Shown here: piece by piece, positions 18,433-26,965 of the stretch
How positions within the stretch are numbered: the first letter of the stretch is position 1
How the letters are laid out: every line of letters starts with the position of its first letter
Source of the DNA: Plantactinospora soyae
Lineage (GTDB): Bacteria; Actinomycetota; Actinomycetes; Mycobacteriales; Micromonosporaceae
NCBI RefSeq assembly: GCF_014874095.1
Contig: NZ_JADBEB010000001.1
Coordinates: forward strand, 9,486,001-9,550,000
Direction: 5' to 3'
Length of the DNA stretch: 64,000 nucleotides
Translations under genes and position numbers: made by a program
The notes under the pieces: model-generated
What the model was told of the DNA's origin: nothing
Database searches by the model: none
What the model saw: the letters and a program-made list of their open reading frames with translations, nothing else

Positions 18433-18933
18433 TCAGCGCGGGCCCGGCAGGACGTCCTCGGCGACCGGGGTCGGATCCCCTGCCAGCGTTGCGTCGAGAC
18501 GCGCGATCCCGTCCCTGATCATCTGGCCGTACGCGTCGTCGCCGAGCAGATGAAGGTTCTCCCGGGCAAGGGCGAGATGTTTCCGGGCCTGGTCCGGCCG
18601 GCCGAGCTTGCGGTAGTCGTCGGCGAGGTTGAGCTGGAGCGACGGGCGGAACGCCGCGACCGCCAAACTGGCGTGGTGCCGCTGTGCGCGCTCGTCGGTC
18701 AGGCTGTCCGCGGCTTCGAGTGCCCGCAGGTCCCAGCGGAGTTCGTCGGCGGGGTCGTCCTGAAGGTCGGCGAGATAGTGGGCCAGGCTGCACCGGTGGA
18801 GCGGGTCGCCGGCCGGGCCGATCTCCGCCCACAGCGCCGTGAGCCGATCCCGGGCCGCCCCGGTCCGGCCGGCCCTGCCCCACTCGACGGCCTCGACGAT
18901 GCTCGCCATGGTCCTGTCGACGTCCTGTTCCAT
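18433..18933 (-). CDS. TPR-like protein, possibly kinase-associated
   Basis: A 166-residue, soluble, all-helical protein from ATG 18933, chosen for GAGGGAG upstream. It contains two to three degenerate tetratricopeptide helices, best seen in SLQLNLADDYRKLGRPDQARKHL (about 96-118). No catalytic residues. It is divergent from the histidine kinase at 19070 with 136 bp between starts, so they may share regulation. Function unknown beyond a likely protein-binding scaffold. Confidence 0.8.
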   Translation of the reverse strand: MEQDVDRTMASIVEAVEWGRAGRTGAARDRLTALWAEIGPAGDPLHRCSLAHYLADLQDDPADELRWDLRALEAADSLTDERAQRHHASLAVAAFRPSLQLNLADDYRKLGRPDQARKHLALARENLHLLGDDAYGQMIRDGIARLDATLAGDPTPVAEDVLPGPR

Positions 18934-19069
18934 CCTGCACTCCCTCGGGGTTCGGCCTCTGCACCGACGATGCTCGGGTCTCGACACGGTCGAGGGTCAA
19001 GCGCGTTCCGGCCGGTGGCTACCACGTTCGTGGTACGTGGCCGGATGCGCTGCTCCGTACAGTTGCCGG

Positions 19070-20218
19070 ATGAGGCGGTGGGCGGTGGACACCGGGATCG
19101 TGGCGGTCGTCGGCGCGCTGACGGCGTACCGGATCGCGGTGGTCGCGGTGCAGCCGGGCGACCGGGCGCCGGACCTGTGGGCGTACGGCCTCGGGTTGGC
19201 GATGGCGGCGGCCCTGCTCGTCCGGCGACGGTGGCCGGCCGGGGTGCTCGCCGTGGTGGGTGGACTGTTCCTGCTCTACCACGTGTCCCGGTATCCCGGT
19301 GGCGCACCGGCGGTGCCGGTCTGGGTCGCGCTGTACTCGGTGGCGGTGGCCGCACGTCGTCGGCTCGGTCTGGGGGTGGCCGGCCTGTTCATCGTGCTGG
19401 ACCTCCAGGGCCGGATCATGGTGACCGGTGCCGGACCGCTGGACGCGACGCTGGACAGCTCGACGGTGGTGTTCGGCGCGGCGCTGCTGCTCGGCGAGAC
19501 GGTCCGGGGTCGGCGGCTCCGGCTGGCGCTGCTGGCCGCCGAGCGGGACAGTACCGCCGAACGTCGGGTGGTCGAGGAACGGATCCGGATCGCCCGGGAA
19601 CTGCACGACGTCACCGCGCACACCCTCGCCGTGGTTGGCGTGCAGGCCGGGGTGGCCGCCGAGGTGCTGGACGACGATCCGGGGCAGGCCAGGGCGGCGC
19701 TGGAGACGGTCCGGCAGGCGAGCCGGGAGGCGTTGGCGGAACTGCGGGCGGCGGTCGGCGTACTCCGGGACGGCACCCGCGCTCCCGGACCGGAACCGCC
19801 GGCACCCGGCCTCGACCGGCTGCCGGCGCTGGTCGCCGCGACCGGCGCGGTGATCCGGCACGACGGCGAGCCGCGCCCGCTGCCCCGGGTGGTGGAGGCC
19901 ACCGCCTACCGCATAGTGCAGGAGGCGGTGGCCAACGCGGTACGGCATGCCGACGCGCAGCGGATCGAGGTACGCCTGGGCTACCGCCCCGACGGGCTCT
20001 GCCTGATCGTCCGGGACGACGGCCGGGGCGCCGCCGATCCGCTGGGACACCACCGGAGCGGCGCCGATCCGCCGGGCGTCGGCCGAGACGACGTTGGCGA
20101 TCCGCCGGGCAACGGCCTGCGCGGCATGACGGAACGCGCCACCGGGCTGGGCGGCTGGCTGCTGGCCGGCCCGGCCGACGACGGCGGCTTCCAGGTCCGG
20201 GGGTGGCTGCCGGGATGA
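19070..20218 (+). CDS. DesK/NarL-type sensor histidine kinase
   Basis: A 382-residue kinase from ATG 19070. Four to five membrane helices (about 5-145), a coiled linker, HisKA_3 with phospho-His179 in IRIARELHDVTAHTLAVV, then HATPase with QEAVANAVRHADA and DDGRGA. An insert rich in Gly, Asp and Pro (about 325-350) separates the two ATP-lid motifs. The stop overlaps the start of the following response regulator in ATGA, so they form one transcription unit. Confidence 0.93.
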   Translation: MRRWAVDTGIVAVVGALTAYRIAVVAVQPGDRAPDLWAYGLGLAMAAALLVRRRWPAGVLAVVGGLFLLYHVSRYPGGAPAVPVWVALYSVAVAARRRLGLGVAGLFIVLDLQGRIMVTGAGPLDATLDSSTVVFGAALLLGETVRGRRLRLALLAAERDSTAERRVVEERIRIARELHDVTAHTLAVVGVQAGVAAEVLDDDPGQARAALETVRQASREALAELRAAVGVLRDGTRAPGPEPPAPGLDRLPALVAATGAVIRHDGEPRPLPRVVEATAYRIVQEAVANAVRHADAQRIEVRLGYRPDGLCLIVRDDGRGAADPLGHHRSGADPPGVGRDDVGDPPGNGLRGMTERATGLGGWLLAGPADDGGFQVRGWLPG

Positions 20219-20871
20219 GCGTCCGGGTACTGGTGGCGGACGACCAGACACTGGTCCGGGCCGGTTTCCGGGTACTGCTGGAGCGGGCACCGGACATCGA
20301 GGTCGTCGCCGAGGCCGCCGACGGGGACGAGGCGATCGCGCTGACCCGGGCGCACCGGCCGGACGTCGTACTGATGGACATCCGGATGCCCGGCACCGAC
20401 GGGCTGACCGCGACCCGGCGGATACTCGCCGACGACCGGCTGCCCGGCGTCCGGGTCGTCGTGCTCACCACGTTCGAACTGGACGAGTACGTCTACGCGG
20501 CCCTGCACGCCGGCGCGAGCGGCTTCCTGCTGAAGAACCTGGAGCCGGACGAGTTGCGCCGGGCGGTCCGGGTGGTGGCGGCCGGCGACGCGCTGCTGGC
20601 CCCGGAGGTGACCCGCCGGCTCATCGCGGCCTACGCCAGCGGCCCGGAGGTGCCGGGCCTGCACGCGCTCACCGCCAGGGAACGCGAGGTGGTGACCCTG
20701 GTCGCGGACGGGCTCTCGAACGCGGAGGTGGGCGCCCGGCTGGGGATGAGCACGGCCACCGCGAAGACCCACACCAACCGGGCGATGACCAAGCTCGGCG
20801 CGCGGGACCGGGCCCAGTTGGTGGTGTTCGCCTACCGTGGCGGGCTGGCCGGGATACGACGACCGCGGTAG
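20215..20871 (+). CDS. DesR-like response regulator
   Basis: A 218-residue partner of the preceding kinase. DD at 9-10, phospho-acceptor Asp55 in VVLMDIRMPG, Thr/Lys positions in VVLTTFE and GFLLKN. HTH begins LTAREREVVTLVADGLSNAEV, with the recognition helix in STATAKTHTNRAMTKLGARDR. ATG 20215 overlaps the kinase stop. The next gene on the strand is a small membrane protein 57 bp downstream that may be a target or simply cotranscribed. Confidence 0.95.
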   Translation: MSVRVLVADDQTLVRAGFRVLLERAPDIEVVAEAADGDEAIALTRAHRPDVVLMDIRMPGTDGLTATRRILADDRLPGVRVVVLTTFELDEYVYAALHAGASGFLLKNLEPDELRRAVRVVAAGDALLAPEVTRRLIAAYASGPEVPGLHALTAREREVVTLVADGLSNAEVGARLGMSTATAKTHTNRAMTKLGARDRAQLVVFAYRGGLAGIRRPR

Positions 20872-20928
20872 GCCGGCGTCCACCGGAGGCGGATCCGGCG
20901 GGCCCGCGCCGTACATAGCGTTCGGTCC

Positions 20929-21540
20929 ATGTTTCTTATCTTGGGTCCGGCGCTGAACCTGATCGCCGGCTTCTTCTGGGAGTCCGACCGGCAGGGAGTC
21001 ACCGCCGGTACGCTCGTCGCGCTCTCCTGCGCGTGCTGGCTCGTCGGCCTGATCGGCCTCTACGACCGGCTACGGAACATCGCGCCCCGCTACGTGGCGG
21101 TGGCGCTGCCGGCGACGGTCTTCGCGACCGTCGGCGGCGTGGCATTCGGCGTACAGAGCATCCATGAAGGACTCTTCGACGCCTCGCACGCCACGACCAT
21201 CGAACTGCTGAACGCCTATCCGTTCGCCGCCTGGACGCTCTACTGGATCGGCGGGCCGCTCTTCCCGCTCGTACTGTTCGCGCTGGGGCTGGCACTGGCC
21301 AGACTGCGGGTGGCGCCGCTGCCGGTCGGCGTACTGCTCTGCCTGGGCGCGATCGCGTTCCCGCTGAGCCGGATCACCCGTGAGGCGTCCATCGCACACG
21401 TGGCCGACCTGCTCCTGCTGCTGCCCTTCCTCTACCTCGCGCTGCGTACGCCACGCCGCGAGATCGACCCGGCCGTTCCCGGCCGGGAACCCACGGCGGT
21501 GGGGCCGGGCAGCGCGCCGCAGGGCGGCAGCCGGGAGTGA
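20929..21540 (+). CDS. Six-helix membrane protein of unknown function
   Basis: A 203-residue protein with six predicted helices (about 2-18, 25-45, 55-76, 96-122, 126-145, 155-170) and a polar C-terminal tail. I recognise no named motif. It starts 57 bp after the response regulator and probably is in the same operon. A hairpin follows the stop. Confidence 0.75.
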   Translation: MFLILGPALNLIAGFFWESDRQGVTAGTLVALSCACWLVGLIGLYDRLRNIAPRYVAVALPATVFATVGGVAFGVQSIHEGLFDASHATTIELLNAYPFAAWTLYWIGGPLFPLVLFALGLALARLRVAPLPVGVLLCLGAIAFPLSRITREASIAHVADLLLLLPFLYLALRTPRREIDPAVPGREPTAVGPGSAPQGGSRE

Positions 21541-21562
21541 ATGCTCCGACCGGGAGGGGTGC

Positions 21563-21608
21563 GGACCGGGGCCGGGCCGACCACGCCAGGTGGTCGTCCC
21601 GGCCCCGT
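21563..21608. terminator. Imperfect hairpin between convergent genes
   Basis: GACCGGGGCCGGGCCGACCA pairs, with two bulges, to the segment ending in GGCCCCGTC; the loop is about 7 bases. It lies between the membrane protein stop and the DUF899 stop. Confidence 0.6.
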
Positions 21609-21628
21609 CACCGGAGTACGGCCCCCGG

Positions 21629-22306
21629 TCAGGTCGCGGGACCGTACAACCGGGCGACGTCGGGCGAGTCGAGCCAACCGCTGTAGGCCGGTGACTGCGG
21701 CCAGCCTTCCGGGGAGTCCTGCCACTCCTCCTGTCGCCCGTAGGGCAGCACATCGACCAGGGCGAACGTGTACGTGAGCTGTTCGACCCCACGACCGGTC
21801 GTGTGCCAGGTGCGGTACACGGTCTCGCCGTCGCGCAGGAAGACGTTCAGCCCGAACTCGCCGCCGGGTGGTGTGTCGACGTCGGCTCCGAACGGGCTGT
21901 CGGCAGTGGAGTACCACGTCATCCTGTTGCCGACGCGCTCGGCGTAGGCGAGGGCCGCCTCGATCGGGCCCTGGGTGACGATCACGAATCGGGCGTCGTA
22001 GTTGTCGAGGAAGCCCAGCCGGATGAACGACGAGGTGAGACTGGTGCAGCCGCCGCACTGCCACTCGGCGTCCGGGTCCCACATGTGGTTATAGACGATC
22101 AACTGCGACCTGCCGTCGAAGATGTCGACGAGCCGGACCGGTCCCTCGGCTCCGACCAGGGTGTATTCGGGCATCCGCACCATCGGGAGCCGCCGTCGCT
22201 GGGCGGCGATCGCGTCGAGTTCCCGAGTGGCCGCCTTCTCGCGGGCGCGCAATTCGTCCAGCTCCTTGCGCCAGGTCGCGTGATCGACAACGGGTGGCAT
22301 AGCCAT
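21629..22306 (-). CDS. DUF899 family thioredoxin-like protein
   Basis: A 225-residue protein from ATG 22306, with GAAGGAG 9 bases upstream. The thioredoxin-fold core is recognisable in RLVDIFDGRSQLIVYNHMW followed by CGGCTSLTSSF (about 95-105), which carries the CxxC-like cysteine pair of the family. DUF899 proteins are peroxiredoxin-like and of unproven function. Monocistronic, convergent with the preceding gene and divergent from a GNAT gene. Confidence 0.9.
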   Translation of the reverse strand: MAMPPVVDHATWRKELDELRAREKAATRELDAIAAQRRRLPMVRMPEYTLVGAEGPVRLVDIFDGRSQLIVYNHMWDPDAEWQCGGCTSLTSSFIRLGFLDNYDARFVIVTQGPIEAALAYAERVGNRMTWYSTADSPFGADVDTPPGGEFGLNVFLRDGETVYRTWHTTGRGVEQLTYTFALVDVLPYGRQEEWQDSPEGWPQSPAYSGWLDSPDVARLYGPAT

Positions 22307-22466
22307 GATCAGCATCTCCTTCGTCATCTCGCCAGAGACTCATTGTGTTCAAAGATGCCCGAAGAATCCCGGTAGCGCACCCCTGAAGCCGGTCGCGGAA
22401 GATCGGCGTGTGCGGTGAGCAGTTAATCGTTTGGCACCTGCGGTCCGAGCCGTTACCTTGCCCGCC

Positions 22467-23042
22467 ATGCCCCTTCGTATCGAACAGGCGCGTGACTATG
22501 ACGCGGTAGGCGCCGTCCATCGAACCGCCTTCGGTGCCGATCACGGCGGCACGGTGGTCAAGCTGGTGAACGGCCTTCGACGTGAAGATCCCACCACACT
22601 TTCGCTGGTGTCCGATGAGGCAGACGGGGTCGTGGGGCACGTCATGTTCAGCCGGGCGCTGCTCGACGCGCCACGGCAACTGGTGGCGGTTCAGTCGCTG
22701 AGTCCGCTCGCGGTCGCGCCGCAGTGGCAACGCCGCGGTATAGGCTCCGCGCTTGTCCGCGCCGGTCTGAAGCAACTCGACGAGCGTGGCGTTCCACTGG
22801 TGTTCCTGGAGGGCGATCCGCGCTACTACGCCCGCCTGGGGTTCAGCGCTGCTGTCGAGCATGACTTCCGTAAGCCCTCGTTGCGCATCCCCGACCCGGC
22901 TTTCCAGGTCGTGAAGTTGTCGGCCTACGAACCCTGGATGACCGGGACCTTCGTGTACTCGAACATCTTCTGGGAGCATGACTGCGTCGGACTGCGCGAG
23001 TCGATGCCCGACGAGGTGGAAGCCTTGTCCGGCACCGAGTAG
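22467..23042 (+). CDS. GNAT N-acetyltransferase, YhbS-like
   Basis: A 191-residue enzyme from ATG 22467. The acetyl-CoA loop is seen in LAVAPQWQRRGIGSALVRAGL (about 86-106) and motif B in FLEGDPRYYARLGFSAA. This pattern matches the YhbS subgroup of GCN5 acetyltransferases. Substrate unknown. Its start is 160 bp from the DUF899 start, so they share a divergent promoter region. Confidence 0.9.
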   Translation: MPLRIEQARDYDAVGAVHRTAFGADHGGTVVKLVNGLRREDPTTLSLVSDEADGVVGHVMFSRALLDAPRQLVAVQSLSPLAVAPQWQRRGIGSALVRAGLKQLDERGVPLVFLEGDPRYYARLGFSAAVEHDFRKPSLRIPDPAFQVVKLSAYEPWMTGTFVYSNIFWEHDCVGLRESMPDEVEALSGTE

Positions 23043-23147
23043 GTCGAAGCCGGCGCGGCCGCGAGGGCCTGGCCGCCGAGGCGCTACACCGGCTGGGCAC
23101 CGCCGATCAGCGGCTACAGATGTGCGTACGCGATCAGATGCTGAAGA

Positions 23148-23867
23148 TCAGCGTGCCAGGCTGCGCTCCGCTCGTTGCCGGACGACGGGGTCCGGATCAT
23201 TCAATGCCGCGATGCAACGCTCATGGTGACCCGGCACTCCAAGCTGGCGAAGCAACTCGATGGAGATCTCACGGCGCCGAGGGCTCGTATCGGAGAGGCC
23301 ATGGCGCGCGAGTTCGTGCACCGCCCTGGCCAGCTGCGACGATCGGGTCGCCACAACCCGAAGAGTGGACATTGCCGCGCCCTGTACAGACGAGTTCGTA
23401 TCCGCCAAGCACTGGGTCAGAACCTGCAGAATCGAGTCGTCAATCACCCGGATAGCGCGCAGTCCAGTCAGTGCCGAGCAGCGGACGACGGCCCGGTCGT
23501 CGTCCGCGGCGGCGACAAGTGCCGATACGGCGCGGTCGGAATCGACACAGACGAGTGCTCTGACTGCCGCCTCGCGCACCGCGTAGCCCTCGTCCGTGAT
23601 GGAAATGGTCAACACTGGAACGGATAGCGACGAAGACAGGGCACCCAGACCGCGAACTGCCCTGATTCGCACCTTGGGGGCGGTGTCATCCGCTGCCCGT
23701 ACGAGCGCCGATGCGATCGCATCGTGCTCGACGTCGCGCGGCCGGAATCGGCGCGCCATTGTTCCCAGACCCGTGATCGCTGCACGCCGTTCTGCCTCGA
23801 CGCTCGACGTGGACCGTCGCAACAGATCCGCCACCTCATGGCCGAGGTCCCCGTCAGGTCCAACCAT
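23148..23867 (-). CDS. HEAT-repeat protein
   Basis: About 239 residues from ATG 23867; the ribosome site is poor and the true start is uncertain. Five to six HEAT repeats of about 31 residues run through residues 15-239, each with a pattern like AADDTAPKVRIRAVRGLGAL. The repeat fold usually mediates protein contacts. Codon use is less GC-biased than neighbours, as in the adjacent plus-strand gene at 23959, so both may have arrived together; this is an impression by eye. Role unknown. Confidence 0.82.
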   Translation of the reverse strand: MVGPDGDLGHEVADLLRRSTSSVEAERRAAITGLGTMARRFRPRDVEHDAIASALVRAADDTAPKVRIRAVRGLGALSSSLSVPVLTISITDEGYAVREAAVRALVCVDSDRAVSALVAAADDDRAVVRCSALTGLRAIRVIDDSILQVLTQCLADTNSSVQGAAMSTLRVVATRSSQLARAVHELARHGLSDTSPRRREISIELLRQLGVPGHHERCIAALNDPDPVVRQRAERSLAR

Positions 23868-23958
23868 TCCCCGATCATTCCAGCTGTGCAGGCTCCGCAG
23901 CCATCGTGATCTCGGCACCGTCACCCGTAACCCTGTGTGACTTGTGCATGATGTCCGT

Positions 23959-24486
23959 ATGACGAGAGCCCTGACCTCGGACTGGGTTCGGCTGTGGCGC
24001 TTGGCGGAACGCCTGGCGCCTGCGGCGGAAGGTGCCGCTGGCGTCTTCGAGCCCATCGGGTTGATACTGGCCGACCCGGCCGAGCCCTTCACTGCCTCCT
24101 CCGACGCCACGCCGGCCGGCAGCGTCATGTTCGCGGGCACTGGTGGCGACGGCGTTCACTTCTCCGCGCTGGGTACCGACGGCGCCGGTGCAGTGGTGAT
24201 GACGGTCCCCATGGCCTTCGACAGTCCCAACCACGTGCTCGGCAAGGACATCCCGGAGTTTCTCGCCCTGGGATGCCGCACCGGCTATTTTCACCTGGAG
24301 CGGCTCGCCTACGGGTGGGGGCGTCAAGACACCGTCGTACGGCTCGAATCCGGTCTTGAGGCTGACGACCCGGACGAGGCCGGACTGCTTCAGCACATCG
24401 TCGACGAATTCAACCTCCAGCCGTGGCCCGAGGTTGACAACCGGCTCCGCAGGCTGGCTGGCGAGCACGGAAACCTGCTGGGGTAG
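23959..24486 (+). CDS. Unrecognised soluble protein, possibly SMI1/SUKH-like
   Basis: A 175-residue acidic protein starting at ATG 23959 (GTG 23944 also possible). The stretch FAGTGGDGVHFSALGTDGAGAVVMTVPM followed by DIPEFLALGCRTGYF recalls SMI1/KNR4-type folds, but I cannot confirm it. It is divergent from the HEAT-repeat gene with 91 bp between starts. No membrane segment or catalytic motif. If it is SUKH-like it could be an immunity protein without a visible toxin. Confidence 0.7.
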   Translation: MTRALTSDWVRLWRLAERLAPAAEGAAGVFEPIGLILADPAEPFTASSDATPAGSVMFAGTGGDGVHFSALGTDGAGAVVMTVPMAFDSPNHVLGKDIPEFLALGCRTGYFHLERLAYGWGRQDTVVRLESGLEADDPDEAGLLQHIVDEFNLQPWPEVDNRLRRLAGEHGNLLG

Positions 24487-24628
24487 TCCGCCGCCTCACC
24501 ACACTGACATGGACCGTCCCGGCTCGTCGCTCTGCCCGGCTTGGACAGGCACGCTCATCGGTACGAGCGGAGGCTGGGGTCGCCCGGTCAGCGGCTGATG
24601 TGAGTGCGCTTGATCATGAAGATGTCGG

Positions 24629-25234
24629 TTACGGCGAGTTTGGCGGCTTGGCCTTCTGCGGGTAGATCGTCTCGTGGCGGGCCAGCATGGCGACGAATTC
24701 GCCGATCTTCCGCTCGCGGGTCTGCACCCGTTTGACGGCATTGACGCGGTGGATCAGAGCAAACCGGTTGGTTTTGGTGAGTACGTCGAACATGGCCTGG
24801 GCGGCAGGGTTGGCGGCGATGGCGGCGAGGAGGTCGGCCGGCACCTCGGCTTCCGACGGCGGGGCGTAGGCGGCCGCCCACCGCCCGTCCGCCTTCGCGG
24901 CTTCCACCACGGCGCGGCCTGAGGGCAGCATTCGCCCCTCCTCCTCCAGCCGGGCCACGTGGGAGACGTTGCGTTGTGACCAGGAACTGCGGGGGCTGCG
25001 AGGGGTGAACCGGATCCAGGAGGCCTCCTGATCCCGTTTACGGGCCTGCCCGTCGATCCAGCCGAAGCACAGGCCCTCGTCGACCGCCTGCTGCCAGGTC
25101 AGTGTGGTGACTGTGCCGCCCTTCTTGGTCAGGGCGACCCAGACGCCGGGCGACGTGGCATGGTTGGCCGACAACCACGCGCGCAGCGCGTCGGCGTCCG
25201 CGACGATCAACTCATCCAGCTCGGGGCTTGCCAT
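24629..25234 (-). CDS. YdeI/OmpD-associated family protein
   Basis: A 201-residue protein. The N-terminal VWVALTKKGG and VDEGLCFGWIDGQARKRD with the later RFTPRSPRSSWSQRNV are hallmarks of the YdeI/OmdA family. The C-terminal part is helical. Members are linked to peptide resistance in enterobacteria, but the biochemical activity is not known. Single gene. Confidence 0.9.
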   Translation of the reverse strand: MASPELDELIVADADALRAWLSANHATSPGVWVALTKKGGTVTTLTWQQAVDEGLCFGWIDGQARKRDQEASWIRFTPRSPRSSWSQRNVSHVARLEEEGRMLPSGRAVVEAAKADGRWAAAYAPPSEAEVPADLLAAIAANPAAQAMFDVLTKTNRFALIHRVNAVKRVQTRERKIGEFVAMLARHETIYPQKAKPPNSP

Positions 25235-25373
25235 GACGGCAGGCTAACCGCTCCGCCCGGGGCCGTAGCCGCCGCCTGTCGGCCCGCCCGACTCGCCGGG
25301 TGTGCGGGCCAGCGTGAAACGTTTGTCAGACGCCGAGCCGCCCATGTCCGGCCGGTTCCGGCACGATCTGGCC

Positions 25374-26162
25374 ATGGTCGATACCACCGCTCTCCTGGCC
25401 GCCTACGACGCGCAGATGCGCATGCCGACCGGCACCGTCCCGACCGGCATGACCTACGAGCACGACGGACCGATCCTCCGGATCGTCGGCGGGCACGTGG
25501 GACGAATCCGGGCGCCGCGCGACGTCGGCGTCACCGGCGCCGCACTCGACCGCCTGATCGCCCGCCAGCGGGACTACTTCCGGGCCCGTGGCCAGGGCGT
25601 CGAGTGGAAGCTTCGGGCCCACGACCTGCCTGCGGATCTTCCCGAGCGCCTGGTCGCGGCCGGTTTCGTGGCGCAGGAGCCGTCGACGGTGCTGCTCGGC
25701 CTCGCCGAGGAGGTGGCCGCCGAACCGGTCCTGCCGGACGGCGTCGTACTGCGGCGGGTCAGCGAAGCCGGGGACCTGCGCCGCATCGCCGACCAGCAGA
25801 GCGAGGTATTGGGAGTCGACTGCTCCTGGGTCGCGGCCGACCTCACCGCCCGGGTGTCGGCTGATCCCGGGCAGATCACCATCCTGGTCGCCGAGGCCGG
25901 TGACCGGCTCGCCTGCACCGCCTTCGTGGTCTACTACCCCGGCACCGACTTCGTCGCGCTGCTCGGCGGCGCGACGCTGCCGGACTGGCGGGGACGGGGT
26001 CTCTACCGCGCCATGCTCGCCTCCCGGGCCCGGGAGGCGGTCGCCCGCGGCTTCCGGCTGCTGCACGTCGACGCGTCCCCGGCCAGCGCGCCCATCCTGC
26101 GCCGGCACGGCTTCCACGAGATCACCACCTCGACGCACTACCAGTGGACCCCGCCGGAATAG
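25374..26162 (+). CDS. GNAT N-acetyltransferase with N-terminal helical domain
   Basis: A 262-residue protein from ATG 25374. The first half is helical with a second, degenerate GNAT-like half; the C-terminal half carries the acetyl-CoA pocket in ATLPDWRGRGLYRAMLASRAREA (about 202-224) and ends with the family motif ILRRHGFHEI. Such two-lobed GNATs are frequent in actinomycetes and modify unknown small molecules. Single gene, about 260 bp before the sigma operon. Confidence 0.88.
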   Translation: MVDTTALLAAYDAQMRMPTGTVPTGMTYEHDGPILRIVGGHVGRIRAPRDVGVTGAALDRLIARQRDYFRARGQGVEWKLRAHDLPADLPERLVAAGFVAQEPSTVLLGLAEEVAAEPVLPDGVVLRRVSEAGDLRRIADQQSEVLGVDCSWVAADLTARVSADPGQITILVAEAGDRLACTAFVVYYPGTDFVALLGGATLPDWRGRGLYRAMLASRAREAVARGFRLLHVDASPASAPILRRHGFHEITTSTHYQWTPPE

Positions 26163-26366
26163 TCGGATTCGAACCGCCGGTCGCGGCATGCTCGACACCT
26201 GCGAACCGGGCTGGCCGCCGCCGTCACCGGGGTGCGGCGCCGGACCGCGATCCCCTTCGGGGCAGAGCACGTCAGCGCAGGTCTCGGCGATATCGGGTAC
26301 GCGCTCATCGTCAGATGCGGAAGGCGAACGCCGCACCGCTCTGGTTGTCCGTCAGCACCCGCGACT

Positions 26367-26393
26367 CAACCCTTTGTGCCGCCACTCGCGTTT
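26367..26393 (+). promoter_or_regulatory. Candidate ECF-type promoter of the sigma operon
   Basis: CAACC, 17 bases, CGTTT. This AAC-type -35 and CGT-type -10 fit extracytoplasmic-function sigma promoters, which commonly are autoregulated. The -10 is about 32 bp before the GTG start. Confidence 0.45.
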
Positions 26394-26425
26394 CAACTGG
26401 TGACGGTACCGACAACGGAGGTGTG

Positions 26426-26965
26426 GTGGACCGCTATGAGGGGTTCCGTGAGTTCGTGGGGAGCCGATCGAGCGCGCTGTCCCGCACCGCCTACCTGCTG
26501 ACCGGAGACTTCCACCTGGCCCAGGATCTGCTCCAGGCGGCGCTGGCCAAGACCGCCGCACACTGGCCACGGGTCCGCGACGGCAACCCGGACGCGTACG
26601 TCCGGCGGGTGCTGTACCACGAGCACGTCTCGGGGTGGCGGCGCCGACGGGTGCGGGAGACCCTCGCCGCCGCGCCCCCACAGCGGCTGGGTCCGGACCC
26701 GACGCCGGACACCACGCTCCGGCTGACCGTGCTGCGGGCACTCGCGCGGCTGCCGGCCCGGCAGCGCGCCGTGATCGTGCTGCGGTTCTACGAGGACCTG
26801 ACCGAGGCGCAGATCGCCGACGTACTGGAGGTCACGGTGGGGACGGTCAAACGGACGAAGCACGACGCGCTCAACCGGCTGCGGGCCGACGCACCCGAGA
26901 TGTTGACCGACGCGCCCGAGTTCGCCGGCAGGCCCGGCCCGGTCCCGAGGGGATTGGCGAAGTGA
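26426..26965 (+). CDS. SigE-family RNA polymerase sigma factor (ECF)
   Basis: A 179-residue sigma factor. Region 2 runs about 8-75 (SALSRTAYLLTGDFHLAQDLLQ, with HEHVSGWRRRRVRE at its end). Region 4 runs about 100-160, with LARLPARQRAVIVLRFYEDLTEAQIADVLEVTVGTVKR. This matches the actinobacterial SigE family. The start is GTG 26426 (GGAG 5 bases upstream); the GTG just before it is also in frame. Its stop overlaps the start of the next gene in GTGA, so the downstream protein is probably its regulator. Confidence 0.93.
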   Translation: MDRYEGFREFVGSRSSALSRTAYLLTGDFHLAQDLLQAALAKTAAHWPRVRDGNPDAYVRRVLYHEHVSGWRRRRVRETLAAAPPQRLGPDPTPDTTLRLTVLRALARLPARQRAVIVLRFYEDLTEAQIADVLEVTVGTVKRTKHDALNRLRADAPEMLTDAPEFAGRPGPVPRGLAK

